From Rhynochetos jubatus (lineage: Eukaryota > Chordata > Aves > Eurypygiformes > Rhynochetidae), in NCBI GenBank assembly GCA_027574665.1, contig CM050654.1, forward strand, positions 13,572,142 to 13,636,141: a DNA stretch of 64,000 bases. Reading direction: 5' to 3'. The notes under the pieces were generated by a model. That model did no database searches. It worked only from the letters and a program-made list of their open reading frames with translations, and was not told the DNA's origin. Below are positions 57,388-64,000 of the stretch, in pieces. Position 1 is the first letter of the stretch, and each line of letters begins with the position of its first letter. The translations under genes were made by a program, and so were the position numbers.

Positions 57388-60299
57388 GGCCTTTTCATGG
57401 CACTGGAGAAGCAGCAGTAGCAGTGTGAGGCTGTGGGTGGAGACCCCACACAGCCCCAGTGGGTATAACTCCTGTGTGGAGGGAGCTGGTCTCGTGGAGA
57501 GAACAATGGTCATTCAGCTGGGCAAATCCCATCTATCAAACTGAGAATATGGAAAGCATTCCTGCACTTTCTGGTAGTTGACCTAATCCTGCTGTAGTGC
57601 TGTAAACAGAGCATCCACAGCCAGTGTGAGCTCCTCCATGGAACTTCTACAGCAGATGGCTCTGCCGTATATGCTGGTCTGGGACCCACCTGCACTGCAT
57701 TAACCTGCAGTAGAATATCTGTGATATTGGCCTGGCCCTGTGGGAGGGCAACATGCAGACCAGCTGGCAGAAGAGTAGCCTGGATGACATGCCTTTACCA
57801 AACTTTTTTTTTTCCCACCAAGCATCTGCAGGCCAAAAATTATTTGCTGTCAAAACACTGAAAAAGTCACAAAACCAGTCAAATTGCATGATGTGAACGT
57901 TTTCTCCTCTTTCCAAAGATGCTGAAATAGAGGACTGCTTACCAATCTCCTCAGCCAGGTTCACAGGGGTTTCATCCAAGGAGATAATTTTAATTGTTTC
58001 TTGTTCTGCTGATATCTGGTGGGAACAATCTTAATAGCGACCTCCGATTGCAAGTCCTCCTTCTTGAGTGAAGTCAGCCCTACGATAACACCAGAGAGGC
58101 AGCTTGAAATTAGGATACAGAAAACTGATGCCAAAAATATGTCAGCTTGGAAGGTCATTAAGAATTATCCATTTGTGCATGTTCACATGCCAGCAGTACC
58201 TTAAGTGATTACCTTGGAGGGACAGATTTGTCTAATGAACATATGAATTAACAATATAAAATTGTGATTGATAAATCAAATAAGAATTTATAATTTGGCA
58301 ATGAATCTAACCCGAATGGAGTTTCACTGGATGTGAATGTGAGAGGAGCTGTTGGTGTTCTTTGCTAAAAATGACTCCCCGGTGGTATTTTTCTACTTCA
58401 TGACACCACAGTTGTAGGTGACTGATCTGAAAACCAGTCTGCCTATACCTCAGGCAGAGACAAGTTGTTCTAAAGATCTTGGCTCACCATTTCCAGTAAT
58501 AAGTTTTTAAACCTCTCCACCTACACCTTTATTGATCTTTTTTTCTTAAGCTCATCTTAGAAATTAACCTTGACTGGTCCTGGCATATAAAGTATCATGT
58601 TTTTAAACCATGCATAGTTGGTATCATTCTGGTTAAGTATTTTTAAATTTAGGCACCCAAATAAAAGCAGCTGATGTTTAACTGTGCTTTTCTGCACTGA
58701 GATAGCTCAGGAGGGAGTTTTGATTTCTGTTTCTGAAAGATAGATCGCATTAGTAGATTCCTGAGTTGTGAATTATATCTCCTTCACAAAGAGCTTCAAA
58801 AGTCTGAAAGAATAAGATGTTTGGCTTTAAAAATTCTGTTGTACAAGTGGGTGCTTCCTCTTTTTTTTTTTAATTTTCCTTCCTTCTAAACCTTTACCCT
58901 CTTAGTGGCCCAAATCAATGCAACATACACATTGCTTTTTTAAATAAGCTCTTGCTGGCAGATGTACTTCACTTAACGCTTATGATAAACTCCTAGTGAT
59001 TCCTTATTGCATCTTCATCTTTTTGGCTTGTGTCACTTTGGGCTTGGGGCACTCCTAGTGCACAAACAAGCTCCTGTTAGAGCTGCTACATTCTAGCTCT
59101 TCTCAAACTGCATATTAAAGACCCAGATAATAAGAAAGTACCAAAGGAGTTGTTACATTTCATTACTCCATGTGATCAATGCCTCCCTGTGTGCTAATGA
59201 ACCAAAGTTAGATCATAATGGCTTTGAAATGTAAGATTATTGAGGGTTTCTTTGACTTGATGTAAAGGGGTAACTTCAGCCTGTTGGGTCTGTAGTGCAC
59301 TGAGTACCGCTCCTTTTGCAAATTTAAATCTCCCATAGTAAAAGCTGCTATTTAATTGAGGTGGAAATTTCAAGGGATGTTTGTGTTGGATCTTGCTATT
59401 AAAATGGGTTGCGGAGTCACGAAATGGGCAAACTCCCATTTACCGACACCCTGCATATTGTGAGAGCAGACAGAGATGGTGCCCATCTGCGGCCCCTCCG
59501 TGTGTCCCTGGCTGCGGAGCGCTGCCCGACGGCGTGTCCAGTGCCGAGGCACATGTGCACTGGGAGTCAGCCCCACTTTCCTACAGCACCTATTCACCTC
59601 AGTCAAGCAGAACGCAGCAGACAGCAGCGTCTCCATTTGTTGGGAATATTGCGGCATGTCCCCATAGGTTCCCAAGGGGAATGTTGTATGGAAAAGTGCC
59701 TCCTGACTCATAGCTCCTCTTTTCATCTCTCCTATATCTAGCAGCCGTTGATTGAATTTTTTGTCTCAAATCCATGGCACTTTCTGTGTAATTTATCACT
59801 TGCAATTTTTAAAGTGAGAAAATGCCCCGAATGTAAAAATCACAGTAAGAACGTGAAGGTAAAAGCACTGCTGTTTGCTGCTATAGCCAGAAAACAGAGC
59901 ACTAAGACCCACTGTATACTTAAGGGATGTCACTGTGCCTACGGACGGCACAGATAACGGCAGAACTGCATTGTACAGCGTACAATGTGTGGGCTCCCAA
60001 GGGGAGAGGGAGCCTGGGAGAGCTGTCTATCACAGCCAGTTCCTGAAGGTCCACATGGCCATGGGCTGCAACCATATTCCCTCTCCTTGGAAGGGGAAAG
60101 ATTTGGAACATACTGTGTACGTTAAAAAAAAAGGAGCGCGGTTGTAAGCGAGTTGCTGTGTGTTGGTGAGGAGCAGCCTTCCTCGCACGAGAGGGGAGGC
60201 TGGGAGCGGGTTGCACGGGGCTGCAGCCCTGTGGCCCAGAACGTCCCGGGGAAGCTGCGCAGCAAAGCATGACACAAGCCTTGAAACATTTAGGGAGGG
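57388..60299. other. Unique sequence, no gene recognised
   Basis: AT-rich, possibly conserved parts lie at 58130-58330 and 59140-59360; a T11 run lies at 58861-58871. Moderately CpG-containing GC patches lie at 59470-59560 and 60135-60265 but are too small to call as islands. Open frames reach 118 codons with no recognised domain. Confidence 0.45.
58648..58710. repeat. Possible ancient repeat fragment
   Basis: TAAATTTAGGCACCCAAATA followed by GCTGATGTTT and CTGTGC loosely resembles an old amniote repeat with the core 'TTTAGGCACCTAAATA'. It is short and diverged. Confidence 0.25.
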
Positions 60300-60515
60300 G
60301 GCATGTTATTTTAATATCCTTTTTTGTGCTTAATAGAAAAGGGGTTTGTGGTTAATTCTTTATTATCTCCGACAGCAGTTCTCGCTTCGGCTCCTCTTTC
60401 TTTAACTGCCAAGCTAGCATTTTCCTTTTTTATTGCTCCTTTCTTCGAGGTTTGCTTTGGAATAGTGCCAGTTATCATTTCCCATTAGGGCAAATATTGC
60501 ATCAAACTCATGATT
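60300..60515. promoter_or_regulatory. Candidate conserved non-coding element
   Basis: AT-rich, non-repetitive sequence with words such as TTATTTTAATATCC, GGTTAATTCTTTATTATC and CCATTAGGGCAAATATTGC. It lies between a GC-rich patch and a dinucleotide-rich stretch. Confidence 0.35.
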
Positions 60516-60600
60516 AGGGATTTGAGGGCTTGGGAATATCATTCTCTAACATTTGTCTTTCATTTTCTAGGAGTCTTTTTCTCTCCCTTTGTACACAGAC

Positions 60601-60650
60601 ATACGCACACATGCCTGTGTATCTGTGGATATACATATGTGTATATATAT
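60601..60650. repeat. Decayed CA/TA dinucleotide tract
   Basis: Alternating purine-pyrimidine runs lie at 60601-60614 (ATACGCACACATGC) and 60629-60650 (ending TATATATAT). An imperfect microsatellite. Confidence 0.75.
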
Positions 60651-61666
60651 TTATGGAGAGGGAGAAAGAGTGCGCTGCATGTATCTGATTACACGGGTGG
60701 GTTTACACGGACACACGTGCCTATTTGTGTGTAAAGTTTAAACCTCTTGGTTTAGACAAAGGGAAGAGCTTTCTCTTCATGTGAGATTTCAGAGGACTCA
60801 GAAGGTTAAGAAAGGAAGAGAATAACAGATTTGTTTGTATGTTTTGGGTTAAATACTTCAGTTTTGCAGTGAAGGAAGGTGTTAAGAACACACACTGCGA
60901 GCGTGGAGATGAAGCCACTGCTAGGAGCTGCTACCAGTTTTACCGACCCTACAAAACCAGAGAACAACGCTGCGTATTTTTGAGTGTGCTTTTTACTGTA
61001 CCTTATCCATTACCTACCCACATATACACAGCCACTTCGTTTGTAGCACATTCCTCTAATAAAGTGGCAGTGACTATTACATCCCTAGAAATTACTATTT
61101 GCTGTAGTAACATATACTGCATCACCTATATTGAAGGACTACACAGATACCCAGGCTCTGATCTGGACATCTTGAATTGCTCTTAAAAGGTGCTGAATGC
61201 TGTTGGTTAAGCAAACAAACAGGCCTAAATGTCCCGAGGCAGACAAGAGGCTGTGCTGGGCACCTGCACTGGTGTGGGCTTCAAGGCATCTGGATTTTGG
61301 CTAAATCTACCTCTCTTCCTTCGCTTACCTCCAGCATTTAGGCACTGCATAGATGTTAAAAAAAGTTTTTGCAGCTGCCACCTATTTCTGATGCTGGCTC
61401 ACAAACCCCAGCACCTACTTTCACTACCTAATTTGGGGCAGGGATTTTTGAAGAATACGGGGTTTTTTGCTGGTGAAATTTTGCTTACACCCGAGCTGCG
61501 GGGTAGGTGGGTTACAGGTGGTTCCCTCCACCAGCTGCTCTGCTGGGGATGGGGATGAGGAGGCAATGTGTGGCTGGTGGTGATACCTGGGATATGGGGG
61601 ACCCCCCACTGCCTGCACCACCACAGAAACAGGGCTCCTGAGAGTCCGGCACCATCCTCCTTCCTG
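60651..61666. other. Unique sequence, no gene recognised
   Basis: Mixed DNA. Frames of 115 codons (60839-61186) and 109 codons (61229-61558) have no recognisable domain. No repeat family noted. Confidence 0.45.
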
Positions 61667-61766
61667 CCTGGCAAATCACTTAATCTCTCGGCACATCAGC
61701 TTTCGCAGCTGTTAACATGGGAAACGGTTTTATTTTGCCTCCTCTTGTAAAGAGTGTTGCGGCTCG
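61667..61766 (+). repeat. Probable MIR-type SINE fragment, sense orientation
   Basis: CTGGCAAATCACTTAATCTC, then CATCAGCTTTCGCAGCTGTT and ATGGGAAAC, follows the MIR core order 'GGCAAGTCACTTAACCTCTCTGTGCCTCAGTTTC...ATCTGTAAAATGGGG'. It ends with CTTGTAAAGAGTGTTGCGG, resembling the downstream 'TTTGTAAAGTGCTTTGAGG'. About 70% similar by eye over the best part. An old, inactive fossil. Confidence 0.5.
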
Positions 61767-62186
61767 GATCGATCGGGGGCCACAGCATTATTTCCCCTTA
61801 CAGATAAGTTGGATTTTGGCAGCTGGTGGCAGGGAGGCAAGCACATTCATCTGGGTGAAATTCCCTGGCTGGAGAAATAGCCAACGGGGAAGTTTTATAA
61901 GGCAGGCACAAAGCAATATCAGCAATATCCAGAGGAAATCTTGTATCGGAGTTGTCATTTTTGCTCTGGCCTGGCAGTGGCCGGCTGGGGATTTGGGGAG
62001 TCCACGGGGAGATTGGAGCAGGTGAGATGCGGAGCGGTGCTGGCCAGCTCAGCTGGGGTGGTGCTGACACTCACAGCCACCCGACAGGTTCCTAAATACA
62101 TATATTTCCAGGCAGCCAATTTGTCTGCCTCCAAAAATTTATTCTTCAAGGCTTGTTCCCATCTGCCAAAAGAAAACATGTCATTT
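61767..62186. other. Unique sequence, no gene recognised
   Basis: Mixed DNA between the MIR-like fossil and a poly-A tract; open frames up to about 106 codons without domains. Confidence 0.45.
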
Positions 62187-62201
62187 AAAAAAAAAAAAAA
62201 A
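62187..62201 (+). repeat. Poly-A tract (A15)
   Basis: Fifteen consecutive A. No retroposon body or target duplication is evident. Confidence 0.9.
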
Positions 62202-62309
62202 CAACCTAACATTGACAGACAGGAGAGCGTTGTTGAGCTCAAGCCCTCTGCTTTTACCTGAGCCAGGCGCCGGCACTGCGTGGTGAGACAGCCCTGTCAC
62301 CCACATGCT

Positions 62310-62580
62310 TTATTAACAGTCAGCTTTTAATCGCGCTTCTCCCTGGCAGGCTGACAAATATTTTTCCCTTTACTCACAGTTCACCCCTTCATTTTTCTGA
62401 CAAATACCGCGCTTACTTCATTTAAATTTTTGCAAAAATGAGCCCGGGCGAAGTGACTTAGTCATTGTGCAGATTAAATACAATGTCGCCTCTTTTCCTG
62501 CTTGTAGTACAATGGCTGTACATCACAATTATTACAGTAATTTCAGTAATTTGTTGCAACTACTACTGATAAACCCGACG
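62310..62580. promoter_or_regulatory. Strong candidate conserved non-coding element
   Basis: Repeat-free sequence with dense regulatory words: CTTTTAATCGCGC, GACAAATATTTTTCCC, ACTTAGTCATTGTGCAG and TCACAATTATTACAGTAATT. It resembles deeply conserved vertebrate enhancers. No open frame of note crosses it. Inference from texture only. Confidence 0.45.
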
Positions 62581-62679
62581 GTGTGTTTCTAGCTCTGCCC
62601 TGCTTCTTCTGCCCTCCCTTCCTAAAAATAAAGTCATGGTCCCCACATGGGGAAGCTTCATGTGGAGGGAAGGTACAGT

Positions 62680-62860
62680 AAGCCCATAGTTATTTTAGAA
62701 ATCTTAAAGTGATTAAGGCAAAAGGGTGGTTAATTATAATATTCTAAAAACACAGCTGCTAAACAAAAAAAACTTTCAAGCAGCCACCAACTTATTATTT
62801 TGTCATCATCTTATGACATGCTTATGACACATGGGAAAAATAAAAGATTAAATCTCTGTC
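62680..62860. promoter_or_regulatory. Candidate conserved non-coding element
   Basis: AT-rich, unique block containing GTGGTTAATTATAATATTC and TTATTATTTTGTCATCATC, with a TTATGACATGCTTATGACAC near-duplication at 62811-62830. Confidence 0.35.
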
Positions 62861-64000
62861 CCTGCACTGCCTCCCCAGCCATGCAATCCTGGGACCAGCC
62901 GCCTCTTCTTGACAGAAGGAGGCTCGGCTGAAACCTCTGCCGGCGAGTGCAGGGGCGGCTTTCAGCCCTGCGTTCACTTTCAGAGCTGCAAAAGCTAAAT
63001 CTGCTGCAGGGGTTGCAGAACATCAGCTAGGAAAACCACGGATAAATCAAGATAAAACAACAGTTTGCCAGGGAATTGGCTCTACTGGTCTTTCACCGAA
63101 CTCCCGCTCACGTTTCCGTTCCTCGCACACCAAGCAGATAAAAAAGTCATTGCTGCTAATGCCAGTGGGGATGGACTGTGCAGCCCCGTAAACATTTTCA
63201 CACTGCCTCAGTAAAGAGCAGCAGCCTTCTCCCTGAGCCCGCATTTCTGAGGCTTCCTCAAAAAAATCTGCCCACAAGGGGAATCACCGTATCTTTTGCA
63301 GAGGTGGGTGATGCTTTGAGTGGGAAAGAGGTCTCACACTGCGCTGGGCACACCAAACATAGTTCAGAATCGGTCACTTGTGGACAATGCACCCACTCTT
63401 CAGTCTGGGGAGGTGTCTGTGTAAGGGAAATCTTTCTGCCCCTTCTGTGCCAGCCAGATTCTCCCTACGCCCACCGATTGCTGTGGCTATGGAGGTAACT
63501 CCAAGCAGGGGTAGCACCAAGTGGCACATTCAGCTCACACCTTGCTCCTACCAAAATGAACTCAAGGACTGTCACTGTCGGCAGAGTTATTGATGCTGAG
63601 GTGCTTTAAAAAAGCCACAACTAAACAAACTTTAAAACTAGAGATCAAGCAGGATGGCTTCTAAGGATCAAGGTGGAGACTGCAGAGGAAAGTAAAGGCT
63701 CTCAAAAGCAGATGATGTTGCAAACACTAACACCAGGAGCTGTCTTTGCAACAGTGGGCACAGCAACATCTGCCGTGACTTGGTGAGGAGAGCGGACTAT
63801 TTATCGCGAAGATCTGACCATCTGCTTCTTACAATCAAGCTATAAGAGGCTAATGAACCCAAGCATTAACCTTTGGGGTGCAACAACATACAAGTTATAT
63901 ATACTGCGATATTGCTTTCCATTACATGAAAGGCAGAGGCTGTGGCTGTGATGGAGTTTGGATGAAGCCCTGGTTAAAGGAACCATCCACACCGGGAGCA
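62861..64000. other. Unique sequence to window end
   Basis: Mixed DNA; the last 400 bases are AT-leaning and repeat-free (for example CTAATGAACCCAAGCATTAA near 63851) and may be conserved. No exon or repeat is recognised. Confidence 0.45.

Noticed and set aside
59400..60265. A third CpG island
   Set aside because: CpG-containing patches are short and interrupted by CpG-poor DNA, so they do not reach island length or density.
62187..62201. A15 as evidence of a retroposon insertion
   Set aside because: Flanks show neither a family body nor a duplication; most likely simple sequence.

Overview
The window looks like vertebrate, almost certainly bird, nuclear DNA. It has long unique non-coding sequence, few transposons, CpG depletion over most of its length, short homopolymer and dinucleotide tracts, and one well-preserved LTR whose two ends match a family widespread in neognath birds. 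No bacterial-type operons, tRNAs, rRNAs, known microRNA seeds or CRISPR arrays were seen. I found no protein-coding exon I can defend: open frames are short, overlap on both strands, carry no recognisable domain, and the longest ones sit in GC-rich blocks where stop codons are rare by chance.

Layout. Bases 1-29 kb are mostly unique, low-CpG, AT-leaning DNA with conserved-element-like blocks near 1.6-1.8, 2.9-3.2, 20.0, 22.6-23.0 and 23.1 kb. They also hold two GC-rich degenerate tandem-repeat patches (15.4-15.7 and 16.8-17.2 kb) and a few small simple repeats. At 29,251-30,045 lies a solo LTR with a perfect 5-base target-site duplication. From about 31.7 to 40.2 kb the CpG depletion stops abruptly and resumes abruptly. 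This roughly 8.5-kb domain holds two strong CpG islands (about 31.98-32.60 and 36.78-37.33 kb), but CpG is also retained in its ordinary-GC parts. That pattern suggests a region kept unmethylated in the germ line, such as the promoter domain of an unrecognised long non-coding RNA or of a gene whose coding exons lie elsewhere. From 40.2 to 48 kb the sequence is again CpG-poor, with a GC-rich stretch at 42.2-43.2 kb.

A cluster of very old repeats (a palindromic MITE-like fossil, an amniote MIR-type SINE and a Z-DNA-type alternating tract) lies at 48.1-49.0 kb. The right quarter (51.5-64 kb) alternates GC-rich patches with AT-rich, homeodomain-motif-laden blocks that read like conserved developmental enhancers. 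The strongest candidates are 51.56-52.12, 53.34-54.34, 55.03-55.29 and 62.31-62.58 kb.

Overall interpretation (inference): a transposon-poor regulatory region or gene desert, or a large intron, associated with a developmentally regulated locus, with an orphan CpG-rich domain at its centre. No genes working together can be described. The elements most worth testing are the CpG-retaining domain and the conserved-element candidates.
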